Of a stretch of DNA of 64,000 nucleotides, positions 33,558 to 43,443 are shown in pieces (the stretch's first letter is position 1; each line of letters starts with the position of its first letter). The position numbers were made by a program, and so were the translations under genes. A model generated the notes under the pieces. The model was not told the DNA's origin, ran no database searches, and worked only from the letters and a program-made list of their open reading frames with translations. The DNA is from Sclerotinia nivalis (taxonomy: Eukaryota > Ascomycota > Leotiomycetes > Helotiales > Sclerotiniaceae), in NCBI GenBank assembly GCA_029531795.1, contig JAPEIS010000010.1, forward strand, positions 1,240,001 to 1,304,000, in the 5' to 3' direction.

Positions 33558-34364
33558 ATGGAGACCTCCAAACCAGAAACCTCCCCGCCGACTCTCCCCC
33601 ACCTCTTCACATACCCCTCATCCACCCCACCTTCGCTCATCACCCAAGGCGCCGAAGCCCTACTCTTTAAATCTACATACTTATTACCATCTCTCCCATG
33701 CGCGCTAAAATGGCGTCCGTCAAAACCATACCGCCATCCGATTCTCGACCAGCGATTAACGAAAGCGAGGATATTGGCAGAAGCGAGGGTATTGGTTAAG
33801 TGTCGGAGAGAGGGGGTTGTTGTGCCTGCTGTTTATGCGGTGGATGAGGGGAAGGGATGTTTAATGGTGGAGTGGATAGAGGGGGAGGTGGTGAGGATCA
33901 GACTGAATGAGTGGCTTGGGAGGAGGAAGGAGAAGGAGGGAAGGAGGGAGGTTACGGGGGAGGAGGAGGGGAGTGAGAAGGCGGTGGATCTTATGAGGAA
34001 GATTGGACGCGCGGTGGGGAGGATGCATGGGGTTGGGGTTGTACATGGAGATTTGACGACGAGTAATTTGATGTTGCGGCCGATAAAAGTGGAAGGGGAG
34101 GAGGGAATGGGAAATGGGAAGGAGTTGGAGGGGGAAATTGTTATAATTGATTTTGGGTTAGCGAGCCAGAGTACCGCGGATGAGGATCGAGCCGTCGACT
34201 TATATGTGTTGGAAAGGGCATTTGGAAGTACACATCCGAGGGCGGAGGGACTATTCAAGGAGGTTCTGAAAGCGTATGGAACAAGCTATAAAGGCGCACA
34301 AGTGGTTTTGAAGAAATTAGAGGATGTGAGGATGAGAGGCAGAAAAAGGAGTATGTTAGGTTAA
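33558..34364 (+). CDS. BUD32: KEOPS/EKC complex protein kinase-ATPase Bud32
   Basis: Intronless, 268 aa, the normal size for this minimal kinase. Kinase motifs visible are ITQGAEALLFKST (nucleotide loop), CALKWRPSKPYRHPILD with the catalytic Lys and the family-specific KxYRHPxLD, VEWIEGE, MHGVGVVHGDLTTSNLML (HGDLTTSN loop), and IIDFGLA (DFG). The C-terminus RMRGRKRSMLG is the conserved Bud32 tail needed for activity. In the KEOPS complex it supports the t6A modification of tRNA that reads ANN codons, and it also affects telomere and transcription control. A Glu/Arg-rich insert of about 25 residues separates the kinase lobes. Codon use is AT-poor at the start and G-rich later, without sign of transfer. 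Confidence 0.97.
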   Translation: METSKPETSPPTLPHLFTYPSSTPPSLITQGAEALLFKSTYLLPSLPCALKWRPSKPYRHPILDQRLTKARILAEARVLVKCRREGVVVPAVYAVDEGKGCLMVEWIEGEVVRIRLNEWLGRRKEKEGRREVTGEEEGSEKAVDLMRKIGRAVGRMHGVGVVHGDLTTSNLMLRPIKVEGEEGMGNGKELEGEIVIIDFGLASQSTADEDRAVDLYVLERAFGSTHPRAEGLFKEVLKAYGTSYKGAQVVLKKLEDVRMRGRKRSMLG

Positions 34365-34602
34365 GGGTCTACAATCTAATTTTGATTCTATATTATATCC
34401 ACTAGCTGCATTAGGAATTCTATATATCCAATTGTTTCCAAGGTTCTCTTCGACATCCACCAGGGCTATCAAAGCACTACAAATTTCCAAGTAATCTTGC
34501 TATTCAAAGCCATCTTGCAATTTTCAACACGCTTTTGGAAAAACCGCCGCTCCCGTTGCGCCATAGCGCCAAAAATCGAAAATCCAAATGTACTTTTAAT
34601 GT

Positions 34603-35608
34603 TCACTCCCTCAACTCTGCTGAAGCGAAATATCCCTTATTTTCTATCACGCCACGATCCCGGACAATTGCGGTGTATTTGACCACCCATTCCGGTTTTA
34701 AATCACCTTTCATACCATCAATTCCCCTCTTAGATTCCGATAACACACCAGCACCTTTTATTCCTTGCCCCAATAGCTCTCGCAAAGTCCCACTAGGTAA
34801 TATATTGGTGCAATCATTATGGGTGAAAAGTTCGATATTCTCTTGTTTGGCGATCTTGAGCAAAGGCTGTGGAACTCTGCAACAATCTTTAACATTTATC
34901 TGATCGACTTGCGGTCGTACCCTGACGTTCGCCAAAAATTTAGCAAGTTTTGCGCTGCCAAATTCCGCCAGACCTAATTTCTTCACAATTCCTTGCTCAT
35001 ATAAGTCTTCCAATATAGGCCAGGTCGCAAGTTCCTCGGCTTCGTTTCCTTGTTCCGAATTATTTTTGTCTGCTTCCCATTCACAATCGCCAGCGAAGGA
35101 CATTCCGGGAAATGAAACAATTAGGAGATCAATTGAATCGACACCCAATTCTTTCATTACCAAATTTAGAGCATCTTTTGTGTATTTTGACCTGGATTCT
35201 ACATCGGCACTTGCCAAATAGAATAATTTAACAGTGATCTCGTAATTTTCGGGCTCTTCTGCTAGTCCAGATAAAGACCAGTCTATGGTCGGAATGTAAA
35301 AGTCGTTGTCTTGTCTTGTTGTCCAAATGGAAACTGGAGGTCGAGTTGAAGAGCCATTTTCTTCATCGGATTCCTCATGTCCATTGACTCCATTTGCATA
35401 TGAGGGAGTGGGTGAATAATCTTGTTGCGCAGCGACGAAATTGCTTCGAAGGGAATTTGTAAGTTCGAGATTTGATCGGTCTGCGCCGGGTTTTCGAATG
35501 ATGGAAGGACCTCCGATCATAATATTTCTATGGAGTCGGTCAGTCAATTGCTTCCCGAGCGATGGATTGAAAAAAATCATACGAGGTGGAAAGTATTAAT
35601 CTCGTCAT
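34603..35608 (-). CDS. Glutamate-cysteine ligase modifier (regulatory) subunit
   Basis: Two exons, 35608-35583 (26 nt) and 35527-34603, with a 55-bp intron (GTATGA..CATAG), give 316 aa. The spliced N-terminus MTRLILSTSNIMIGGPSIIRKPG is characteristic of fungal GCLM-like proteins, and would be lost if the ATG inside exon 2 were used. The body is an aldo-keto-reductase-like barrel: ELGVDSIDLLIVSFPG, WPILEDLYEQGIVKKLGLAEF, VDQINVKDCC and LFTHNDCTNILPSGTLREL. The last, with the HND motif, is the GCLM hallmark. The subunit binds the catalytic gamma-glutamylcysteine ligase and raises its affinity for glutamate, controlling glutathione synthesis in the cytosol. Convergent with BUD32 at 238 bp. Confidence 0.9.
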
Positions 35609-36043
35609 TTTTCTCGATATTAAGGTTGATGGCAAAGTGGGATGTGGAATCGATCGTAAAAATTAGGATGGAAACAGGTGAAATATAAATATAAATTTAA
35701 TCATACGGAATATAATAGGTAATGTAGGGAGAAGAAATCTAAAAGGTCTAGGGAAGAAAGTGAATAGGACCGAAAAAATGTACAAGAAAATAAAGGATAA
35801 AAAGGAAAATTATATTATTCTATCAATGCTGTCACAAGCGTTTGGAATTACTGGTAGACGGATCACTAATCTGCATGTGTGCATGTGTTATCTGCCCCTC
35901 CATCATATCTTTGTAAGCATGGAGATTTGAAAGCACGGAGATTCCCAGAAGTTTATTTACACCCCTGCAACAAGGCTCCTCCTTCTGCCCAGACACGACA
36001 CCCTCAAGGCTGAGATATCAATCATTCTCAAAAGACAATCAAC
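35609..36043. other. Divergent intergenic region, AT-rich left half
   Basis: 435 bp between divergent ATGs. The left part (about 35640-35830) is strongly A-rich with no frame. Presumably a shared promoter for GCLM and AP-1 sigma. Confidence 0.5.
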
Positions 36044-37071
36044 ATGGCCATTCAGTATGTATTTATTCAAGAGGACTAAATGCATGATATTTGAATTGGA
36101 CTAACATTTTACAGCTATCTCATCTTGCTGTCGCGGCAGGGTAAAGTTGTATGTGCTTCTCCTTTATGAACAATGAGAATAAGCTCGAACATACACTAAC
36201 TCCATAAAGAGACTCGCAAAGTGGTTCACAACATTATCACCAAGGGAGAAGGCCAAGATTATTAAAGATGTCTCTCAACTTGTACTGGCACGAAGAACGA
36301 GGATGTGCAACTTCTTGGAGTACAAGGGTCAGATTGCCTCAGTGAAAGTATATCTAGGGCTTCATGCTGACTGCATTGATGGCAGATTCCAAAATAGTTT
36401 ATCGACGATACGCCTCTCTCTTCTTTATCGCCGGGTGTGCTTCAAGGGATAATGAACTTATTACTTTGGAAATTGTTCACCGCTATGTTGAGCAAATGGA
36501 CAAATACTATGGAAATGTTTGCGAGCTGGTAATTCGAATTCCGCAAGGTGAAATCTGTCATTTCATACTAATATGAACTCAGGATATCATCTTCAACTTT
36601 CAAAAGGCATACTTCATATTGGATGAGTTATTGCTAGCTGGGGAAATGCAGGAGAGTAGTAAGAAGAATGTGCTCAGGGTGATATCAGCACAAGACTCAA
36701 TAGAGGATACAGAGGTGAGTGGTGAACATCAATTCGGGTCATAGTGGTTATTCTAGGCATTGAACCATTTTCCCATCTCTTGGGAACGTTATTTCAACTC
36801 GAATTTCTTTCATGCTGATCGAAATTCCGCAACTCCAGGTCGACGAAGAGATTACCAAGCTTATGTGAATCGGTGCTTTTATACATGTATTACAGAAACA
36901 TATATGGGTGGATGGAGTCTGGCGCGAGAATATCACATACTACTTTCAGGCAATTTTAAGCGCTGTGCAAAATTTCTTGTGACGGCTTTGTTTGCTAACT
37001 AGGTGCTGGTTTGTTTTCTCTAGGCCCAAGAAGAGGTAATCAGTAGACTTAGGGAGATTGGTCTCGCTTGA
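36044..37071 (+). CDS. APS1: AP-1 adaptor complex sigma subunit, two possible last exons
   Basis: Exons 36044-36054, 36115-36148, 36210-36327, 36386-36528 and 36583-36714 give 146 residues ending in phase 0. The protein shows [49 protein letters not shown] and [25 protein letters not shown], all standard for clathrin adaptor small subunits. AP-1 sorts cargo between trans-Golgi and endosomes. Two terminal exons both fit. The near one, 36839-36868, adds VDEEITKLM (155 aa in all). The far one, 37024-37071, adds [15 protein letters not shown] (161 aa in all), like the animal EMGLA tail. The span given covers both. Exon 1 is only 11 nt, and the intron 3 donor is the uncommon GTCAGA. Confidence 0.92.
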
Positions 37072-38389
37072 TTCTCTTTCACAACTGCCGACATGAATTT
37101 GAAGAATCGGGTGAATGGTACTGGCGTTCTCATACGGGGTGTTTTATGGATGGTAAGATACCCACAAGGAATTTAAGGTTGGGTACGGTTTACAAATCAA
37201 AATCCGAGTTTGAAGTATGAAAAGACGTTTGTATAAGTTAAGTTGTGAAATATGCGATGTATTAATGAGATGATTTCTATCTTTGATCTTTTGAATACTA
37301 AATGCAGTTATTCTGGCTGATATAATCCCTTTTTTCCCCCTTTAACTTACTTCTAATACCTGGCTCTTGAGCCAGATCAGGATCCACGTTTACGATGATA
37401 ATTGTGGGGATGCAGACTGTAAATGTCACTACACAGTACAATAATGGACAATCTGGGAGATATGAATGGCTCCTAATATATCTATTTTGAGTGATGCTCT
37501 AGATGTCCCGGGGACCAAGAAAATCATTGATTACGTGATATCTAAGCCACAAACGTGCTCTATTCTTGAATATAGATTTGAGGAGATACACAGTACAATT
37601 TGATGATGATTTCAAAACACGATTCACGATAACTTGATACTTCAAAGTTTGAATCTGTAACAAACTTCAGGGGACCTTATATTAATCTATTCTTCAAACA
37701 CGAGAAACATTTATTGGTTGGTAATAAGCGTTGATCTCCCCAGAAACCTGACGATCCACCTTGTGCCACATCGTTTATCATAAAACTAATATACATTTAG
37801 ACTAGCGCATTAATCATTCCGGTCGCAATCAAGGTTATCAAGATCAAGAGGATGTCTCCACCTCATCATCCGTTCACCTCCATTTCCCTTCTTGGTTCTT
37901 GGTAACAACAACACCACGCAACTCAACAACATTCAAATTTATTAATTAAAATGCCACTTACCTGCTAGACATTCAGTCTAGCTTGAGAACATCTTGATAT
38001 AACCTCCGCATCCAGCGCAGGAAGTATCAATCTTGCTTTCTCAGTTCACGCAGGTTCTACAAACACACCGATAACGGAACAAAGAGAGAGCCACGTTTGG
38101 TACATACTTCACCATCAACGTAACGATCGATAATTCATTCATCATCAACAATCACAATACACAGTCAACATAAATACATGAGGTCTTAAGTACCTGGTTT
38201 TCAGTTCAACGAGTCTGAAGAGTCACCGAAAGGTTGTTTATCTCCACAGAATACTTGGGCTCCGTAGCCACATACTTCTCACTTCCTCCAAAGACGCGCG
38301 CGACGTCATCCCCCCTTTCTCCAATCAATCCTCACCGTTATCCACCATAAGAACATATCTAAATCGATTTCATTCCAACATCTACCAAA
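37072..38389. other. Intergenic, upstream of MAF1
   Basis: About 1.3 kb without a supported gene. The last 350 bp carry CA- and AAC-rich leader-like sequence, suggesting a long MAF1 5' UTR, perhaps with an intron, but no single donor/acceptor pair stands out. Confidence 0.5.
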
Positions 38390-39394
38390 ATGAAGTTCCT
38401 TCCTTTGCGCGACTTCGACAGTATCACCAGTGCGTTGAATTTCAACACACCCGACTGCCACGTCATTGGTGGTTGTGATCTTTATACAACCAAAGCTGCT
38501 GGCTCGGATAAGAAATTATATCGCAATATTGAGAACTCACTAGAATCTCAATATGAATCTCTCCTCAAACTGTCAGCTTCGGTATCGCCTCCTCTTGATC
38601 CAAACGAAGCCGGCGTAAACCTCTCACGTTCAAGTCCTTTTGGTCCCTTGAGCCAGGTATCGAGCCGGAGGACTTTCGCATATCTTATTGCAACACTTAA
38701 TGCAAGTCATCCTGACTACGATTTCTCCCATACTCTCAGACCTGCCGATTTCCACAAAGAACGAAGCTTGAAGACTGTCATCAATACCATCGATTCTACC
38801 CTCTACAATCTTAGACCGAGTTCGGGTATGACACTTCATGTCCCATCGCAGACATCATACAAGACGACTTCATCTGCTGGAGCTGCAAGTCAGGCTTGGA
38901 GTCCTCAGATGTGGGCCTTGATTGATAAGGAGATGACTCTCAAGGATTGTACAGTCTACTCTTGGGCCCCTCCTGATGAACCATTTGATGGCGAATTGGG
39001 ATCTATTTGGAGCCTCAACTACTTCTTATTTAACAAAGAAAGAAAAAGAGTCGCGTATTTGTACGTTCGAGCTGTCCCAGTCATGAGCCATAGTCCAAGT
39101 CAAGCTCAGGGTATGACAAACCGAGAAGCCAACTACAGTGATTATGATTCCGGCGCAAATAAACGTGCTAGATACTGGCTAGGTGATCGTGCAGATGATC
39201 TTGCGATTGATCAAGATGGAGATGATGACACTGATGTTAACATGTGGGATGAGGATGATCAAGTCGATCCTGAAGAGGAATATTACGATGGCTATGATGA
39301 AGAAGCCGATGATGAATTCGATGACCAGAATTACAAGGCACCTATACGTGGTGTTAGTGAAGATATTGCCGCGTCGATGGATATTGATTGCTGA
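38390..39394 (+). CDS. MAF1: RNA polymerase III repressor Maf1
   Basis: Intronless, 334 aa. The N-terminal A box shows FLPLRDFDSITSALNF and the GGCDLYTTKAAGSDKKLY segment with SLES(Q)YE. The B/C boxes show FAYLIATLNASHPDYDFSHTL, MWALIDKEMTLKDCTVYSWAPPDEPF and SIWSLNYFLFNKERKRVAYL, all family hallmarks. An acidic Asp/Glu/Tyr-rich tail closes the protein, as in yeast. Maf1 represses Pol III transcription under stress or starvation and is switched off by TORC1/PKA phosphorylation; SxS-rich linkers after residue 65 would be candidate sites. The gene stands alone with long flanks on both sides. Confidence 0.97.
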   Translation: MKFLPLRDFDSITSALNFNTPDCHVIGGCDLYTTKAAGSDKKLYRNIENSLESQYESLLKLSASVSPPLDPNEAGVNLSRSSPFGPLSQVSSRRTFAYLIATLNASHPDYDFSHTLRPADFHKERSLKTVINTIDSTLYNLRPSSGMTLHVPSQTSYKTTSSAGAASQAWSPQMWALIDKEMTLKDCTVYSWAPPDEPFDGELGSIWSLNYFLFNKERKRVAYLYVRAVPVMSHSPSQAQGMTNREANYSDYDSGANKRARYWLGDRADDLAIDQDGDDDTDVNMWDEDDQVDPEEEYYDGYDEEADDEFDDQNYKAPIRGVSEDIAASMDIDC

Positions 39395-40120
39395 ACAACT
39401 TTTCCTTTTAAGCCTCTGCATTTTCTGTGTATCAAGCACGCTGGCTGGCGTATTTTGGAAGTGATGGCAAAGCGACTTTTCTTTCTATTCCCATTTTGTT
39501 ACCTTTCTTTCGTGAACAAAATACCAACCTTTTTATGTTGCTTCTGCTTTCTTGTTTGTACTTTTGGTTTTCGGTGGGCGACCTGTAGGAACTATGGGAT
39601 GGATGACGTGATGAACTATTTGGAATGGCGTTTGGCTACGGTTCGGTTCGGTGAGAGCGTACTGGGTTGGCTGGCGTTATACCTATAGTTTTCTTTCCTT
39701 TTGCTAGGTAGCTCATGGGATGGATATCAGTGGCGCGGCGTATGCATGATGTTTGGATGGGTGATCGATTATGCGTGTGTGCGTATGCTTTTGCGTAAGC
39801 ATGGTATGATGATTAATACTTTCAACACCATGATACCCTAGTGGAATAATATGAATCAAAGTTTCGGAGCGGATTTCGGGACGTGATGATTATCTTGAAA
39901 TGATCAAGATATGGTTTTCGAAACTGTGATCTTCGTTGTATAGGTACTTTTGTATCGTGAAACCTGACTCTGTATATGTGTGAGAGCTTATAGCAACTCT
40001 ATATCTGATCGTACATCTCTCCTGTTGCTCATGGTAATCTTGGACATTGGGCAACAACTCAAGTCTAAAGAGTAGGACTTGGTCATGATGCTAATTCAGT
40101 CCGCTTTGCGACAATGAAGT

Positions 40121-40162
40121 GATTCATGTGAAATGATTCATGTGAAATGATTCATGTGGAAT
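40121..40162. repeat. 14-bp minisatellite, three units
   Basis: Three tandem copies of GATTCATGTGAAAT; the third has one change (GGAAT). Located in the probable 3' flank of MAF1. Confidence 0.9.
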
Positions 40163-40197
40163 GAAGCATGAGTGAAGTACTGGTATTGTGGTATTGT

Positions 40198-40268
40198 ACT
40201 ATATATATATATATATATGTTTTCTCGTGGAATCTTGTGTAAATGTAAATGTACATATATATATGTAC
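40198..40268. repeat. TA dinucleotide run and an 18-bp perfect palindrome
   Basis: An alternating TA tract of about 20 bp starts near 40198. At 40251-40268 GTACATATATATATGTAC reads the same on both strands. This could form a cruciform, but it is equally a plain microsatellite. Confidence 0.75.
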
Positions 40269-40896
40269 TTTTCTAGATTTTTCTCTAGGTATAAAGATAC
40301 GAAATCTATTATCCTCCCTTTTAACCAAAACTCAAATAAAAACACAGAAGCAAAAAGAAAGAAAATCAAAGAACCACCCCGCGAAAAAAACAAAAAATTC
40401 CCACGAGAAGACAACACACGATAGCGCAAAACATTTTCGCGGTGTTGTACGACTCTTTAGCCCGATACGCCTAACCATCCCAATGGTGGCGCAGCGGCAC
40501 TTCCATTGTCTTTCGAAAATTTTGAGTAGTATGTGATGGATGATGCGTAAAAGATGCTGAAATGGGGTATCATTCGCTGAAATTGAAAATTGAAAGGGAG
40601 GGGAAATGAAAATGAAAATGAAAAAATGGAGGGAGGGAGGGAAGAAAGGATGATGAGATGAGGTGACCAACTCTTGGGCGGCGGGAGAAGGAGTAGGATG
40701 GAAGGTGTGGTGAAGAGGTGAAAGTGTGGGAGTGAAGTGAGGTTCGTCGAAGTGATGTATGTGTGGCGTGTGGATCGAAGGTTGAGCTGCCACTGCGGAG
40801 GAAAAATAGCCCAGGATGACATGAGCCGTTGAAGATCCTAAACTACCTATTCAATGATAGCGTTACCATAAAGTAGTAGAACATAGAGGGCGAAAA

Positions 40897-42764
40897 CTAC
40901 TTTCTCCACCACATCTTCGCGAATCCACGTTGTCGCTGCTCACGCTTCGCAGCACCATCCTGGAATTCCTCGCTAGCTGAGCTACCGCTACTTTGAATCT
41001 TGGTACTGCGTGGATTACCAAATATTTTGAGAAGAACGGTCATCATCATGCTGCTTAGGATACTCAAACAGAGAATACCGATCATAACGAGATTACTCTT
41101 GCGGTAGCGATGAGGTCCTGCTTTGGCATCTTCGGGCCATCCGGTATACAGTGCGTAGGTGGTTGTGATACTGCCCAGATTACCGAGACCGGATACAAGG
41201 GCTGATGCGGCGGCAACGCCGACCTCTCCGTGACGGTGTTGGAAAATCTCGTTGGTCCATGTCATGCAGATGGGGACGGTTGGGCCAAGTCCATATCCAA
41301 CCATAAGAAGACCACCGTAGCGTGCCCAAGGGTGAGAGACGGGCGCAAAAGTGGTGGTGAGGAGACCGGCGATTTGGATGAATACTGCGGCGGAGAAGAA
41401 GAAGGCTCGGTACTTATGGAAGCGGTCGGAGATTGGGGTTACCATTAGAATGGCGATAAGGTCCATCTGTAATTTGTTAGCCTGTCGTCTCATGTCATAG
41501 CTTCAAGGTACTTACAATCCAGATTGGTGCGGTGAGCAAGCTGAGTGTAATACCCGAGAAAGAGGAATCAATACCTGATATAATGACAGTAGCGTATAGT
41601 TGTGTACCAATACCAACACCAACGACACCGAAATACATCAAAGTAAGAGGCCAAAGACGCCAGTCAATCAAGACATAAGCAAGATCTTTCCAGCCCCATG
41701 ATCTTGGATGATAAACTCTTCTCAGATCCTGATAGTGAATCTCAGCATCTTCGCCAGTCAACACCGGCGGAGTAGCAGGAAGCCATTTCGCAAGACCTGT
41801 AGGGACTCGTTCTGTTCCAGGAGGAAGAGGACGATCTGGTAACCACCAAAGAAGACCAATACCAAGCACAATAGCACAAAGTCCATACAACAAGAACATC
41901 CATTGAAACCCAACGAGTCCCCGAGTCCCATCCATTTTCTGGAACCCAGCCGAGACGAGACCTACAACAGCAGCGGAAAGCTGAGATGCTGTGAAGTACA
42001 TACCAATACGTTTGCCAGTTCTTGAGGGTGGATAGAACAGAGTAAGATAATAAGCCATTCCGGGCCACATTCCGGCAGTTACTACACCGAGAAGAAAACG
42101 AAGGAGCCTGAATATCATTAGTTAAAAACTAGGAATTATTGGAAGTAATCAACTGACATTAAACTCCAAGCCGCCTTTACCGCCGCAAAACAAGCTCCGA
42201 TAATACCTACAGCGAGCACGATTCTACTCATCCAAACTCTGGGACTTAGTTTCGTCATGACCAAGTTCGAGGGTAAATCAAAAACTACATAGGCAACATA
42301 GAATAAAGCTAAAGCCGTAGAAGTTTGCTTAGCCGTCAAGTTTAAAACTTGGGAGAGATCATGACCAGATGATGCATTCATAGTTTGAGCGAGACCGACA
42401 TTAGATCGAATGGCGGAACAGAGGAAGTATAAGACCCAAAATGCTAGATATATGTTAATTATTGCTTCTTATAGCAGTATAAAAATGGAACTACCTGGAA
42501 TAATGCGGCGATCAATTTTCCTATGATATGATGTAAGTATATATTATACATCCAAAAAATTACCATGGTTGTCTAGATCAGAGTGCATCATTACCTATAA
42601 ACCTTTTCAATTTTCTCGATACTGACATCCTCTTCATCAGAAGTCCTCCCAGACTCATCGGCATAAAATTCATTTGCATTCAAACTTTTCCCATCAAGCC
42701 GCCCCTCATGTGTAGCTATAGTGGGGTCGTGACTACCAAAACTTTGATCCCCTGCTTGTGCCAT
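40897..42764 (-). CDS. Major facilitator transporter, allantoate/anion:cation symporter (Dal5-like) family
   Basis: Five exons, 42764-42595, 42520-42495, 42443-42158, 42107-41516 and 41466-40897, give 547 aa. Exon 2 is only 26 nt and restores RKIDRRIIPAFWVLYF, the conserved start of helix 1 in this family. Twelve hydrophobic helices are visible. Between helices 2 and 3 lies FDLPSNLVMTKLSPRVWMSRI, followed by the family motif GVVTAGMWPGMAYYLTLFYP in helix 4. Transporters of this group move carboxylates, vitamins or ureides with protons at the plasma membrane; the substrate cannot be read from sequence. The C-terminal half has PISDRFHKYRAFFF. The donor between exons 3 and 4 is the less common GTCAGT. 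Confidence 0.92.
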
Positions 42765-43443
42765 AATCTCTGTGAAGCAATGGAAGTGCGTGCTAGCAGA
42801 TCTTATGGTCTTCTGGAGATACTGTTGCAACTGAGATCTATCGATTTCTCAATTGCTGCTTTGGTTGGAGGTTTGGGTGAGAAAGCAGTGGAGATGAGAG
42901 AAATTCGGAGCGAGGGAAAGAAATATTTCGATTTTGATGTGTGCTGGAAGCTCCCGCGGTGGTGGGGTTCAACATTTCTTCATCGGGCTCTGGACCCGGT
43001 GCTAATACACATTCTGATTAGCTCCATGTTAAATCATTGCTGCAGATCCAATTTTATATCAAGCAGCTATCTTGGTATCTTGGTATCGTGGGTAAAGATG
43101 TTGTTGATGAGACGTGGATTTTCTTGGAACTTGTGTCAAAGCGAGTTTTCTTAGAGTAAGATTAAACTCTTATGTATATAATATCTTCGTTAGCGACTTC
43201 TACAGATTCCTCATTAAATACTCCGAATTTGTCCAGCCAATACCACATACTCGTGTCTATTTACACATTCATTTCGACGCTAAAGTTAAGGATGTTCGAG
43301 TTCTCAATGTGGATATTCATACTACAACCCGTTTTGAACATTGCTAACCTCTCTACCACGTCCCAAATTCCCAGTCCAAGTCCCTCAAAATGTATCCTTT
43401 GCCTTCTCCAGAAATTATTCCCGTGCATTGATTGATACATCCA
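42765..43443. other. Intergenic, MFS promoter and phosphatase 3' flank
   Basis: About 0.7 kb between two minus-strand genes. Short plus-strand frames here have no recognisable content. No supported gene. Confidence 0.5.

Larger units (their letters stand above)
39395..40896. other. Convergent intergenic region with several simple repeats
   Basis: About 1.5 kb between convergent genes. It includes a 14-bp minisatellite, a TA run and a short perfect palindrome, all listed separately. Long minus-strand frames (40332-40822) are low complexity (Ser/His/Pro/Phe) in overlapping frames and are not supported as genes. Confidence 0.5.

Noticed and set aside
40332..40822. Overlapping minus-strand frames of 121 and 153 codons
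   Set aside because: Low complexity in two frames at once (Ser/His/Pro/Phe), as expected for simple-sequence DNA.
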